From Kurthia sibirica (GTDB lineage Bacteria; Bacillota; Bacilli; Bacillales_A; Planococcaceae): a stretch of 64,000 bases of DNA. Of the stretch, positions 53,401-61,191 are shown in pieces; the stretch's first letter is position 1; the number at the start of each line of letters is the position of its first letter. The notes under the pieces were generated by a model that was given only the letters and a program-made list of their open reading frames with translations, was not told the DNA's origin and searched no databases. The translations under genes were made by a program, and so were the position numbers. The stretch lies in NCBI RefSeq assembly GCF_003143975.1, contig NZ_QFVR01000005.1:124001-188000 (forward strand). The letters run 5' to 3'.

Positions 53401-53746
53401 AACCTTCAACAAGTAAATGCATACGGTGCGGTTTAATTAAGCGCCTTCTTTTTTCATATAATTGATGATCTATCATGACATATATGTCCTCAAGCTCATC
53501 TTTCCTATCTTCTACTGGAAATAAATAAGTCAAATAAACAAAAATAGTGGCTTGACTATTATGCGTAAACCACTCCATTAAATGCACACTTGTAATACAT
53601 GCTTCCTGATTAATAATTGGTACCGTTACTTCATGATGATTACTTTTCAATAAAATTGTTTCATATATTGCTTCATTCATATTGTTTATGTATATTTTAA
53701 AATTACTATTTTGTTGCTTTAAGTGAAAATTATATTGAGTATCCAT
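50471..53746 (-). CDS. CDP-glycerol glycerophosphotransferase with two catalytic domains (TagF-like)
   Basis: A 1091-residue soluble/peripheral protein that should polymerise glycerol phosphate units into wall teichoic acid or a similar polymer from CDP-glycerol. Residues 1-320 form an N-terminal beta-rich module. Two TagF-type GT-B domains follow: one at about 325-690 (KPVWIVGERP start, FLQHG, TDYSSVAFDFSF at ~581) and one at about 730-1091 (QTWHGTPLKKM at ~811, SPSPYASSAF, TDYSSVMFDFAH at ~989). Ordinary TagF has one such domain (about 750 residues). The first domain has Gln in place of Trp before the HG pair, so the two may differ in activity. Transcribed alone. Confidence 0.9.
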   Translation of the reverse strand: MDTQYNFHLKQQNSNFKIYINNMNEAIYETILLKSNHHEVTVPIINQEACITSVHLMEWFTHNSQATIFVYLTYLFPVEDRKDELEDIYVMIDHQLYEKRRRLIKPHRMHLLVEGLQPFSLADDTIYPYFNNNGIFVFAKNQSIPRKAYYMNRQLTKIKIADKQFKLQGKLSLRNLEMTSLELELHSRNTGNKTIVAVPFDLVNRMKSKMHIKFDYIYKIDAIAQIREMMLNVRDDEDVWDLFWIIKQQGKNDELRIRCGMPRIIVEQLMRGEINLTEGENIHNAVPYLTVKGRNLSFFYNKYTLEEFSAYKKVVKAGKRKSSNNMKPVWIVGERPYKAQDNGLRFFEYLRSHHPEIDAYYVIRQDSAELENVSACGNIVYYKSAQHFELMAKADFICGTHHPDFLYPNRSKKFTKILHAKQIFLQHGVLGVKNITEFYSKKIKDFNTDLFITSSEREKEIVMKDMGYESYEVAVTGLPRFKRLFDGEIPVKKQILIIPSWRDWLTNEELFLQSDYYERYSSLLNNERLLALKEQGVDILFCLHPNMQRFTHLFTIPKEITIILQGERIVQDLLKESALLITDYSSVAFDFSFLHKPVIYYQFDRSRFLGKYPSHLDIDKTLPGYISSLEDEVVDEVWSSYSSNFEMTDHYKELANSFISQRDDQSNERIFEAIMAIPTSIPKLDQLKNNTLYTIATKKIRKTKYYFPLMKKFYTVASATMKKNPKLILFESNVGKQIADSPKAIYDELIAQNADYEYVWVHNGKTILNNSQTKIIKRLSPEYFYYLAKSSYWINNQNFPSYLKKKKNQQYIQTWHGTPLKKMQNDVQHFAGKDEGYLKRVNQSVKQWDYLVSPSPYASSAFKSAFLFKKEILEVGYPRNDIFYADLAKQQAIITEVKEKYRIDKTKKIVLYAPTFRDDDVNDKRKHEISLKLDLDQLYAALGDGYIILIRAHLIIANKLVIPKEYRDFAINVSKYPDIQHLYLAADICMTDYSSVMFDFAHTKKPLLFFTYDLEHYRENLRGFYIDFEKQAPGPLLLSNDDIIEALVNIEDVTNRYKEKYAAFYEAYCSKENGTAAKQIVQRFFVNKTTA

Positions 53747-53980
53747 AGACTTCCATCCTTTAATATAATATGTTTTTAAGTATATTTATACTACCAATTA
53801 AATATAAGAAGATGATGAGAAAATAACTATATTTTAGATAAATCGCTATTTTAGCATCTTTTGATATAGTATAATTCATTTTTTTAGGGTCATTTAACCT
53901 ACTAATTAAAAAGACATTGTTTTTTATTTTCCAAACGACTGCAACTTTTGCTCATCTCTAATTTTGTTGTCATTTTTTCA
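53747..53980. other. Intergenic region, nothing recognised
   Basis: A/T-rich upstream region of the teichoic acid gene; no ORF with ribosome-binding site and no clear hairpin. Confidence 0.4.
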
Positions 53981-54118
53981 TTAGATTCTTTTCAAAACCA
54001 AGTAAGGTAATTCTTTATGTAGTGTTATATGGTACTTGTTTGAGTACATTTTAAATGATACAACTACTTGTAGTAAATGGGCATATTCTGACTGCCATTT
54101 TACATCAATCTCCGTCAT
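53981..54118 (-). CDS. Small protein, 45 residues, with ideal ribosome-binding site
   Basis: On the minus strand an ATG at 54116-54118 lies seven bases after AAGGAGGTG, one of the strongest ribosome-binding sites in the window. The frame runs 45 codons (start MTEIDVKWQSEYAHLL, end YLVLKRI) to TAA. It has no membrane helix, mixed charge and normal amino acid use. Divergent from the FAD-linked oxidase gene at 54212. Function unknown; possibly a real small protein missed by length cut-offs. Confidence 0.55.
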   Translation of the reverse strand: MTEIDVKWQSEYAHLLQVVVSFKMYSNKYHITLHKELPYLVLKRI

Positions 54119-54211
54119 TTTTGCACCTCCTTCTACTAATATTCCCAATTTTTAGATAATTAATCATGAAAATGCTATAATTAGGTAAATATATTTTATG
54201 AGGTGAAAAGA

Positions 54212-55597
54212 ATGTCCATTCATGTTAATCAACTAATTGAACAATTACTAATTTCTTTAGATCAAACACAAATTACACATAGTGAAACAGAATTATTGAA
54301 CCATAGTAAAGACGAATCCTATCATGCGGGTAAAAATCCAACAGTCATCGTCTATCCACGTAGCAAAGAAGATGTCGTTCATATAATGGCTGTATCCTCT
54401 AAAATGAATATTCCGGTCATACCTTATGGGCGTGGTTCTAGTCTAGAAGGCCATATTATCCCAATCGGAGACGCTATTACAATCGACTTTGCCGAGATGA
54501 ATAAAATTATTGACATTAGAGCGGAAGACTTACTTGTAACCGTTCAGCCGGGTATTGGTCGCATTGATTTAAATAATGAATTAAGAAAACATGGCTTATT
54601 TTTTAGTGTTGACCCAGGTGCTGATGCTTCTATTGGTGGCATGGTGGCAACAAACGCAAGTGGCACGACATCAGTGAAGTATGGTACGATGCGTGATCAA
54701 GTACGTGATTTGGAAGTTGTTTTAGCGAACGGTTCTGTTATTCATACAGGTAACCTCGCCGCTAAATCATCTTCTGGTTACCACCTTAATGGTCTTTTCG
54801 TAGGTTCTGAAGGTACGCTAGGAACCTTTACTGAAATCACTTTGCGTGTTTTTGGTATTCCTGAGTTTCAAGTAGCAGCACGCGTGAACTTTGAAACGGT
54901 AGATTCCGCTATAGATGCTGTAACGACTATTCGTCAAGCTGGCATCCCTATTGCGCGTGTTGAACTTGTTGATGCGGGTTCTATTGAGCATTTAAATGCC
55001 TATAGTAAAACAAATTTCCCGATGAAAACAACACTCTTTTTAGAGTTTCATGGTAATGAAGCTGGCTTAGCACAAGATTTAGAGTTTACGAAAGAAATTA
55101 TGGAAGATCATGGCTGCAGTAATTTTGTTGTCGAATCAGATACGAAGGCACGTAATATTATTTGGGAGGCACGCCATAATTTAGCGTACGCCTTTATTCA
55201 TAGTTATCGCGATAAAAAAATGATGACAACCGATGTTTGCGTACCAATATCATCATTAGCAACGGCTATTCATTTTGCGCGTGACAATATGGACAAGAAA
55301 AATATTGTTGGTGGTATTATCGGTCATGTCGGAGATGGGAACTTCCATGTATCGATGATGGTCAATATGGATCATACACAAGACGTGAAAAATGCTGTGG
55401 AATTTAATGCTGACCTCGTTGAATTTGGACTATCGCTCGGTGGTACTTGTACTGGCGAACATGGCGTAGGTATTGGCAAATTGAAGTATCAAAAACTTGA
55501 ACATGGTCCTGCCTATGAAGTGATGCAAGTAATAAAAAAATCGTTAGATCCGCAGAACCTTTTAAATCCAGGTAAACTTATTTTAGTTGATTCATAA
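54212..55597 (+). CDS. FAD-linked oxidase, glycolate/D-lactate dehydrogenase (GlcD) type
   Basis: A 461-residue FAD_binding_4/FAD-oxidase_C protein, the normal length of the GlcD family that oxidises glycolate or D-lactate and passes electrons to the respiratory chain. IPYGRGSSLEGH and GADASIGGMVATNASGT form the FAD-pyrophosphate loop, SSGYHLNGLFVGSEGTLG is the second, and the C-terminal GTCTGEHGVGIGK and LDPQNLLNPGK segments are diagnostic. The start at MSIHVNQL follows GAGGTG. No iron-sulfur partner (GlcF) is adjacent, so a single-subunit dehydrogenase or one with remote partners is likely. Confidence 0.9.
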   Translation: MSIHVNQLIEQLLISLDQTQITHSETELLNHSKDESYHAGKNPTVIVYPRSKEDVVHIMAVSSKMNIPVIPYGRGSSLEGHIIPIGDAITIDFAEMNKIIDIRAEDLLVTVQPGIGRIDLNNELRKHGLFFSVDPGADASIGGMVATNASGTTSVKYGTMRDQVRDLEVVLANGSVIHTGNLAAKSSSGYHLNGLFVGSEGTLGTFTEITLRVFGIPEFQVAARVNFETVDSAIDAVTTIRQAGIPIARVELVDAGSIEHLNAYSKTNFPMKTTLFLEFHGNEAGLAQDLEFTKEIMEDHGCSNFVVESDTKARNIIWEARHNLAYAFIHSYRDKKMMTTDVCVPISSLATAIHFARDNMDKKNIVGGIIGHVGDGNFHVSMMVNMDHTQDVKNAVEFNADLVEFGLSLGGTCTGEHGVGIGKLKYQKLEHGPAYEVMQVIKKSLDPQNLLNPGKLILVDS

Positions 55598-55810
55598 GAT
55601 GCACCCTATAGTTCCCTATTTACTACTCCGAGGAATGTATTAGGCTAGATGACTGCATCCTTTCTCTCATCTTGAATGAAAGCTCATGCAGTTTGAACAA
55701 AATATAAATTTCTTGCCAAATAAATTCACACCATCCACTTGCATGTGAAGAAAATAAAAATTCTTTACTTCCTATTTTTCTTCACAGACATTTTGGGTGT
55801 AGAACCGATT
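55598..55810. other. Intergenic region with imperfect hairpin
   Basis: GTGAAGAAAATA and TATTTTTCTTCAC (55747-55788) pair imperfectly; no coding region was seen. Confidence 0.35.
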
Positions 55811-55850
55811 AAAACCACGAATGATACTTGCCATTCATGGTTTTTTTGTT
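55811..55850 (+). terminator. Terminator downstream of the FAD-linked oxidase
   Basis: AACCACGAATG pairs with CATTCATGGTT (one mismatch) and is followed by seven T on the plus strand, about 210 bases after the stop codon. Confidence 0.7.
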
Positions 55851-55868
55851 TACTTTTTTACTAATAAA

Positions 55869-55902
55869 CTGTACTATAATCTTATGACCTTATTATAGTA
55901 TA
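55869..55902. promoter_or_regulatory. Palindrome of two facing -10 elements, second copy
   Basis: CTGTACTATAAT (55869-55880) faces ATTATAGTAT (55892-55901) over an 11-base spacer. Nearly the same as 11662-11695. It lies 130 bases before the acetyltransferase gene. Confidence 0.45.
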
Positions 55903-56032
55903 AATAATATAAACACCATCATATGTAGTGCGGACTGTTTCAATTATTGTATTAATATATGAAAGGTGTATTTCTCCACCTTTTATTGTAAGCGTTTTAG
56001 ACTGATTATGTTTGTAGAGGGGGCTTTTTTTA

Positions 56033-56503
56033 GTGGAATGTCAGATTGAAGCTTCAACAAATGCCAAAGTTATTCATAAAATTATGATAAAGGCTTATGC
56101 AGAATACGCCCATGACGCTGCACCATCAAGCGCTTTAAGTGAGACTGTTACAACAGTACGTGAAGCATTACTAAATGGTCAACAAGCAATCGTCGGAAGT
56201 ATCGCAGGCCAACCAATCGCTATGGTTCGTTTTTCAATTGATGACAGCGGTTTACATTTTTTTCGAATGGCTGTTTTACCGACAATGCAAGGACTTGGCA
56301 TAGCTAAACAACTCATTAATGAATTGGAAAGAATCGCAAAAGCAGCGCATGTCGATACCATTAATTGCCGTGTACGCGTTAGTGTACTACGCAATTTACA
56401 ATTGTATCAATCAAAGGGCTATTCTATTTTTGATCAAGAGACAATTACGACAGAAGAAGGTGTCGCTATTGACATCGTATCGATGAAAAAAATCATCGCC
56501 TAA
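56033..56503 (+). CDS. GNAT-family N-acetyltransferase
   Basis: A 156-residue acetyl-CoA-dependent transferase. The FFRMAVLPTMQGLGIAKQLI segment (about residues 80-99) is the acetyl-CoA pyrophosphate-binding motif (Q/RxxGxG/A), followed by the AHVDTINCRVR strand and LYQSKGYSIF C-terminal motif. It probably acetylates a small molecule or protein amine; the substrate is unknown. The start is GTG, nine bases after AGAGGGGG; no ATG fits. Confidence 0.88.
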   Translation: MECQIEASTNAKVIHKIMIKAYAEYAHDAAPSSALSETVTTVREALLNGQQAIVGSIAGQPIAMVRFSIDDSGLHFFRMAVLPTMQGLGIAKQLINELERIAKAAHVDTINCRVRVSVLRNLQLYQSKGYSIFDQETITTEEGVAIDIVSMKKIIA

Positions 56504-56514
56504 CTTTTAACGCA

Positions 56515-56557
56515 ACAGAAAAAATCCCGTATGATTTTTCGAAATCATACGGGATTA
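56515..56557. terminator. Bidirectional terminator
   Basis: AATCCCGTATGATTT and its perfect complement around TTCG; six T follow on the minus strand, so it best ends the 56725-57147 gene, but it can also stop the acetyltransferase transcript. Confidence 0.8.
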
Positions 56558-56570
56558 TTCATTTCAATCC

Positions 56571-56690
56571 ATATCCGCTTCGAAAAACACTTTCCGCGCG
56601 TTTAGCCGAGGAAAACCTTCGTCCGAAACGATTAAATAGAAAAGGTGGGGGGATGTGAAAAATTCAAATCACCCCACTAGTTGACGTAGA
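56571..56690. repeat. Decayed Bacillales-type intergenic repeat and hairpin
   Basis: CACTTTCCGCG...GCCGAGGAAAACCTTCG resembles the common Bacillales intergenic repeat with CTTTCCGCGG and GCCTCCTCG blocks, in worn form. It is followed by a GTGGGG/CCCCAC hairpin (56645-56680) whose inner ATTCAAATCAC recalls the interspersed repeat at 58458. Confidence 0.35.
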
Positions 56691-56724
56691 ACTATTTTGC
56701 ACAGAATTCGTAAATAGTTATTCA

Positions 56725-57147
56725 TTAGTCATTTATAAATGTAATCAAAAACCGTTCTTCTGTGAGAATATCTGGAATAGGTAATTCGGATAATAATACA
56801 GTAGCCATCCCCAAAGAATCTTCTGCTTCTTCACCTGTCCAACAATAATAAATTTGCGCATAATCGCCTACTTGTAAATTGAGTCGTAAAAATTGAATAA
56901 TCGCATATAACGTTTGTCTTGCCTCACTGTAATCTACTGGTGTTTCAATCTTGGATTGTGGGTTTAGATCATCCAAACTTCTTTCTAATTCAATTTCAAC
57001 GATGTACATTGTCGTAAGATGATGTTGCAAGACAGCTGCAGAACTTTCTTGAGTCGAATACCTTTCTGTAATTTTCACAGAAGATTCGTTATGAAATCGT
57101 ACATTTTCTATTGGATAATTAAGACCTAGATACGCGACAAATGACAT
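56725..57147 (-). CDS. Protein of unknown function
   Basis: A 140-residue soluble, acidic protein: MSFVAYLGLNYPIENVRF start, an acidic middle, a helix YSEARQTLYAIIQFLRLNL and a strand VGDYAQIYYCWTGEE. No known motif. The stop is followed, 170 bases on, by a strong terminator. Single gene between converging and diverging neighbours. Confidence 0.65.
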   Translation of the reverse strand: MSFVAYLGLNYPIENVRFHNESSVKITERYSTQESSAAVLQHHLTTMYIVEIELERSLDDLNPQSKIETPVDYSEARQTLYAIIQFLRLNLQVGDYAQIYYCWTGEEAEDSLGMATVLLSELPIPDILTEERFLITFIND

Positions 57148-57364
57148 TGTTTTGCACCCCTCTCATTTATAAATAAAACGACCTATCCTTTTGAAAAAAA
57201 AGAATTATTTCCCTATTTTATCATTATAAATGAAATAAAAGAATAACGATACTATTAACTGATTATTTCGATTATATCTTATTAATAACCTTTAAAAACT
57301 CATTTGCGGATTACTTTAAGTCTTAAATGGGTATTTAACTGTATTGACAAAACGAGGTGTTGTT

Positions 57365-57559
57365 ATGAAGTCCTTTAAACTTGCTTCTAGTGTATATTTT
57401 ATCACGTTCATCCTTGCGATGACTTTACCGACATCTTCCAATTACTCAACATTACTTTGGAAATGCTTGATTGCTCAAATTTATGCTATTCCAGCTTTTT
57501 TAATTACACTATTATTGTATATCGTCCTTAGGTCGGATGACACTATTGAAGAACGATAG
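57365..57559 (+). CDS. Small two-helix membrane protein
   Basis: A 64-residue protein made of two hydrophobic helices (about residues 5-23 and 33-53) with a short charged tail. The ATG of MKSFKLASS lies five bases after CGAGGTG. The next gene, a CDF-like protein, starts 12 bases after its stop, so the two are an operon and may interact in the membrane. Confidence 0.65.
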   Translation: MKSFKLASSVYFITFILAMTLPTSSNYSTLLWKCLIAQIYAIPAFLITLLLYIVLRSDDTIEER

Positions 57560-57570
57560 GAGTGAAATAC

Positions 57571-58440
57571 ATGTTTGATTTAGATTTTAAGAAAACGAGT
57601 AAATCGAATAATCATTTTGTTAAAATAGCTTTGTCACTATTATTTATTGCTATGATTCTCTCTTGGATTGGCGCAGCAAAAAGCCAATCTATTACCCAAA
57701 TTGTAGTGACTGCCTATCTTTTTAGTATGATTGTATTAATGTATGCTAATAATACAATTGAAACAGTCGTTGAGCGTGCATTTTCTTTGAAACGTAGTTA
57801 TTCTTATTTTCGATTTGAAGTGTTAACCGCCTTAATTTTAGCCATTACTTTAGCTGTGTCTGGACTGTATATGCTTTTTTTAGTTTTACCTCAACAAGTA
57901 ACTACAAATTCTTCAAATGAATTGTTGGCATATAGTATAGTAACTGCAGTAATTGTTGCAGTAGCCATGTCCTTTGCTTTTATTAAGCAGCAACAAACAC
58001 GCATAAACAAAATTTTAAAATCGTTTTATAGCATGATTCCACCCTTTATAGCAGCAGCTGTAGCCATCTATTCTACTACACATAACTCCCCTACTCTCGA
58101 ACGGCTCGCTACATTGCTAATCATTCTTTTCATATTGAGAAATTGTTGGCTCATTATGAAAAGAAGCTGTCATTTCTTAATGGAGGGTACACCACAAAAA
58201 CTAGACCTTATACAATTGACGAGCGATTTGCAAGCTTTTGATCATGTGTTGCGTGTTCAAGGTATTTCGGCTTGGTCGATTTCCACAAATTTATTTGGGA
58301 TTAAGTGTCAAATTGTCATCAATAATATTGAACGGAGTCAGTTCATTGTAGATGAAATTACTGACTTTATAATCAACCATTATAATGTTGAACATATTAG
58401 TTTTGAAATTATCAACTCGACATCTGAAGGGAAAATTTAA
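57571..58440 (+). CDS. CDF-like cation diffusion facilitator lacking metal-site motifs
   Basis: A 289-residue protein with about six membrane helices and a cytoplasmic C-terminal domain. The junction LMEGTPQKLDLIQLTSDL and HVLRVQGISAWSISTNLF closely follows the CDF family (LMEGTPxxxxxxxv, GVxxvHDLHVWSI), so the fold is convincing. However, the helix 2 and helix 5 HxxxD metal-site motifs are not found; helix 2 reads NNTIETVVERAF. It may be a pseudo-transporter, a regulator or a transporter with another substrate. The start at MFDLDFKK follows AGGAGTG. Confidence 0.7.
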   Translation: MFDLDFKKTSKSNNHFVKIALSLLFIAMILSWIGAAKSQSITQIVVTAYLFSMIVLMYANNTIETVVERAFSLKRSYSYFRFEVLTALILAITLAVSGLYMLFLVLPQQVTTNSSNELLAYSIVTAVIVAVAMSFAFIKQQQTRINKILKSFYSMIPPFIAAAVAIYSTTHNSPTLERLATLLIILFILRNCWLIMKRSCHFLMEGTPQKLDLIQLTSDLQAFDHVLRVQGISAWSISTNLFGIKCQIVINNIERSQFIVDEITDFIINHYNVEHISFEIINSTSEGKI

Positions 58441-58457
58441 CGTAATAAAAACGGGCT

Positions 58458-58527
58458 ATGTCACATATTGTGGTGGTATGATTTGTTTCTTTCAAATCAC
58501 GCCACTTTTTCTATTCATTCGTTTCGT
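58458..58527 (+). repeat. Interspersed intergenic repeat, copy 3 of 3
   Basis: Best-preserved copy. TGATTTG (58479-58485) and CAAATCA (58493-58499) form a hairpin flanked by GTGG and CCAC, followed by TTTTTCTATTCATTCG. It sits just after the CDF-like gene, where it could also serve as a terminator. Similar to 6311-6378 and 50188-50260. Confidence 0.55.
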
Positions 58528-58672
58528 ATGCATGCACCCTTATTTTTTTTAACAAAAAAATAGCCACCCGTCTAAAGCCACATCCATTGCATTTGAATAG
58601 CCTAAACGAAAGCGAGTTAACGTCTCTATCTGCGTATTTTTCAGTGTCTGAATCATTAGTAGCATAACATCA

Positions 58673-58718
58673 TAAAAAGCGTATTCGATTGAAAAAACCA
58701 ATCAAACACGCTTTTTTG
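58673..58718 (-). terminator. Terminator of ctaB
   Basis: AAAAAGCGTATTCGATTG pairs with CAATCAAACACGCTTTTTT with two mismatches, overlapping the region just after the ctaB stop on the minus strand. Confidence 0.8.
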
Positions 58719-58720
58719 TT

Positions 58721-59677
58721 TTAACGTAGTTTTAAATATAAGCCAATTAATGAGTAGATGATGACAGTTGAAAATAATACTGTCATATGAATAAGCGAAT
58801 AGACGAATAATAGAGTTGCCCATTTTTTAGGGTCTTTTTTATGATAACCATAGACGTTCATAAATAACCACGCGATACTTAATAATAGCGCTACAAGCAT
58901 CAATCCGTAGCTGAGTGTGCCTAATAATAAACAACTTGCTGATAACAGTACTAAGTAAATATTTGTCGTGATATATGTTCTTCTCATGCCTTTTGCCACT
59001 GGCAACATAGGTACACTTGCTGCCTTATAATCATCCATTTTGCGAATAGCTATAGCATAAAAGTGAGGCATTTGCCAAATTAATGTAATGACGAATAAAC
59101 CTAAAATCGCAGGGTGTAAAATATTCGGTTCAATGGCTGCCCAACCGATGAGCGGTGGCATTGCTCCCGATAAACTGCCCACTTCCGTATTATAGACTGT
59201 GCGGCGTTTTGTCCACATCGTATAGGGTACGACATATAAAAAGAGGCCTGCAAAACCTAGTAATGCCGCTAGTGGTGTTGCAAGATAAAGTGCACCTACC
59301 CCTACGATTGCTAAAACAATTGCTAAGATTAATGTTGCTTTAACAGAGATGGCACCTGTCACAGTGGGACGTTTTTTCGTACGCTCCATTAAAATATCAA
59401 TATCGCGATCATAAACATTATTAAAAGCACCAGCAGATGCAATAACAGCTGCACTACCAATGATGGCACCTAAAATATTGACCCACATATCAAGCGGATT
59501 CAAAGCATATTTATATAATGCTAATGTAAGTCCAGCGATCATTGGAATTAAATTTGATTTGATAATCCCTGTTTTTACAGTTTGCGCTAGAACTTGAGAC
59601 AAGCTTGCATTTGTTGGCATTTCGCTTAATTGCTCATGCTTCACATTTTCTTCTGTTTGCATATGATGATGTATCAT
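58721..59677 (-). CDS. ctaB: Protoheme IX farnesyltransferase (heme O synthase)
   Basis: Adds a farnesyl group to heme B to give heme O for the terminal oxidase. The 318 residues contain nine or so helices and the two prenyl-diphosphate motifs NVYDRDIDILM (about residue 88) and YTMWTKRRTVYNTEVGSLSG (about residues 150-170). CtaA and the cytochrome oxidase genes are not adjacent, unlike in many Bacilli. The first ATG (MIHHHMQ) directly abuts AAAGGA; a start a few codons later is possible but has no better site. Confidence 0.93.
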   Translation of the reverse strand: MIHHHMQTEENVKHEQLSEMPTNASLSQVLAQTVKTGIIKSNLIPMIAGLTLALYKYALNPLDMWVNILGAIIGSAAVIASAGAFNNVYDRDIDILMERTKKRPTVTGAISVKATLILAIVLAIVGVGALYLATPLAALLGFAGLFLYVVPYTMWTKRRTVYNTEVGSLSGAMPPLIGWAAIEPNILHPAILGLFVITLIWQMPHFYAIAIRKMDDYKAASVPMLPVAKGMRRTYITTNIYLVLLSASCLLLGTLSYGLMLVALLLSIAWLFMNVYGYHKKDPKKWATLLFVYSLIHMTVLFSTVIIYSLIGLYLKLR

Positions 59678-60229
59678 TCCTTTACATAGCTAACGACAGC
59701 TATAAATTAATAGTAAATCCTATATATACACTATATTTTCAGTACTCATATCATATCATACTTCGTTTTCTCATTGTTTTATTATGCTTCAATATTGAGC
59801 ATAAAATCATTATTTTATTATATAAATACATAATAGTTCCGAAATTATTCACAAATTATTGATGGTTTTTTTATCTTTATACCAATGTTTATACCTAGGA
59901 TTTAAAAAAAAGAGATATTTACTTATATTCATCCCCTTTTCAACTCGAACAAAGACGAAAAAGAAAATAATTTTAATATTTTATACGTAAAAAAGATGAA
60001 TTTAGTTGTGCACACTGCCATAATCATAGAAATCAAACGAATCAACGTATTTTTTTATACGCTATCTAAAAAATATGTAATCACCTTATTTAATTAGAAA
60101 ATCACTGATGCTTATACCACTAAGGTTATATTATATGTTTTGTGATCTGACAGTTGAAAGTATATCTCTTTGCAAAATGCTTATTTTTCCTTATAATGAA
60201 GTCTTGTGAATCGAAAGGGGTTTTATGTA
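59678..60229. other. Long A/T-rich intergenic region
   Basis: About 550 bases between ctaB and proC. It contains a near-palindrome ATGCTTCAATATTGAGCAT (59786-59804) and many T-rich tracts; no ORF with ribosome-binding site and no RNA element was recognised. Confidence 0.4.
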
Positions 60230-61024
60230 ATGAATTACGCATTTATTGGCCTAGGAAATATGTCGCAAGCAATCATAGCAGGTATGATTACTTCGGGGAA
60301 ATTCCAGCCACAACAAATATATGGTTTTAATCGTACGTATAGTAAAACAGCCATTCTACAAGACAAATTACAGATCAAAGGTTGCAAGTCGCTAGAAGAA
60401 GCAGTATCTGCCGCAGATGTTATTATTTTAGGTGTCCAACCGCAACAACTTGAACAACTTTATCCATCATTACGTGAATTAGTAACAACGCAACAACTTA
60501 TTGTCTCCATCGCTGCCGGAAAATCTATTCATACGATAAGTTCTGCACTGCAGCATCCATTAGTTGCTCGCGTTATGCCCAATATAAATTCAATCGTTGG
60601 GTCATCTACTACAGGCTTTGCAGCGGCCGACTCATTCACAACACAGCAATATGCGATTATTGAAGAAATCTTCAATTCCATCGGTTCTACTATTATGATT
60701 CCGGAGTCTCAATTCGACATATTTTCAGCAATCGCAGGTGCTTCTCCAGCATTTACTTATTTGTATATTGATTCCCTAGCGCGTGCAGCTGTCCGAGAAG
60801 GAATGGAAAAAAAACTCGCTCTTCAAATAGCAGCCGACTCTGTACTGGGCAGTGCGAAAATGGTCTTACAATCAGCTGAACATCCTTGGGAGCTTGTCGA
60901 TCAAGTTTGTTCACCTGGTGGTACGACAATTCAAGGTGTATCTTCACTACAAAATAACCATTTTGCAAGTACCATTTATGAGGCCGTTAGTGCAGTTATC
61001 GAAAAAGATCGTATTTTACAGTAA
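60230..61024 (+). CDS. proC: Pyrroline-5-carboxylate reductase
   Basis: Last enzyme of proline synthesis, reducing pyrroline-5-carboxylate with NAD(P)H. The 264 residues show the dinucleotide motif FIGLGNMSQAIIAG, VARVMPNINSIVGSSTTGF, and the C-terminal family signature EHPWELVDQVCSPGGTTIQG. The ATG of MNYAFIG follows AAAGGGG by nine bases. It is separate from proBA and has no T-box in front of it. Confidence 0.96.
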   Translation: MNYAFIGLGNMSQAIIAGMITSGKFQPQQIYGFNRTYSKTAILQDKLQIKGCKSLEEAVSAADVIILGVQPQQLEQLYPSLRELVTTQQLIVSIAAGKSIHTISSALQHPLVARVMPNINSIVGSSTTGFAAADSFTTQQYAIIEEIFNSIGSTIMIPESQFDIFSAIAGASPAFTYLYIDSLARAAVREGMEKKLALQIAADSVLGSAKMVLQSAEHPWELVDQVCSPGGTTIQGVSSLQNNHFASTIYEAVSAVIEKDRILQ

Positions 61025-61039
61025 AGAATAGACCTATGC

Positions 61040-61073
61040 CGACTCAAATACATATATATTTGAGTCGTTTTTT
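61040..61073 (+). terminator. Terminator of proC
   Basis: GACTCAAATA and TATTTGAGTC around a 6-base loop, followed by a T-run, 16 bases after the stop. Confidence 0.88.
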
Positions 61074-61154
61074 AAAAATTTTATACTTGAATACGTTTTT
61101 TCGCTAAATTTCGTTGACATTTTAGCGTTTACGCGTTAAGTTAAGTATACTAAA

Positions 61155-61168
61155 TGAAAACGTTTACA
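61155..61168 (+). promoter_or_regulatory. Catabolite response element (cre) upstream of the KTSC gene
   Basis: TGAAAACGTTTACA matches the CcpA-binding consensus TGWNANCGNTNWCA at every fixed position. It lies about 25 bases before the KTSC start and downstream of a possible promoter (TTGACA at 61113-61118), where bound CcpA would block transcription. Confidence 0.65.
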
Positions 61169-61191
61169 CTACTACGATTGGAGAGATGGTT

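Noticed and set aside
59605-59862. 85-codon hydrophobic plus-strand frame
   Set aside because: Partly antisense to ctaB and otherwise in A/T-rich intergenic DNA; Ile/Leu/Tyr-rich composition is what such DNA gives by chance.
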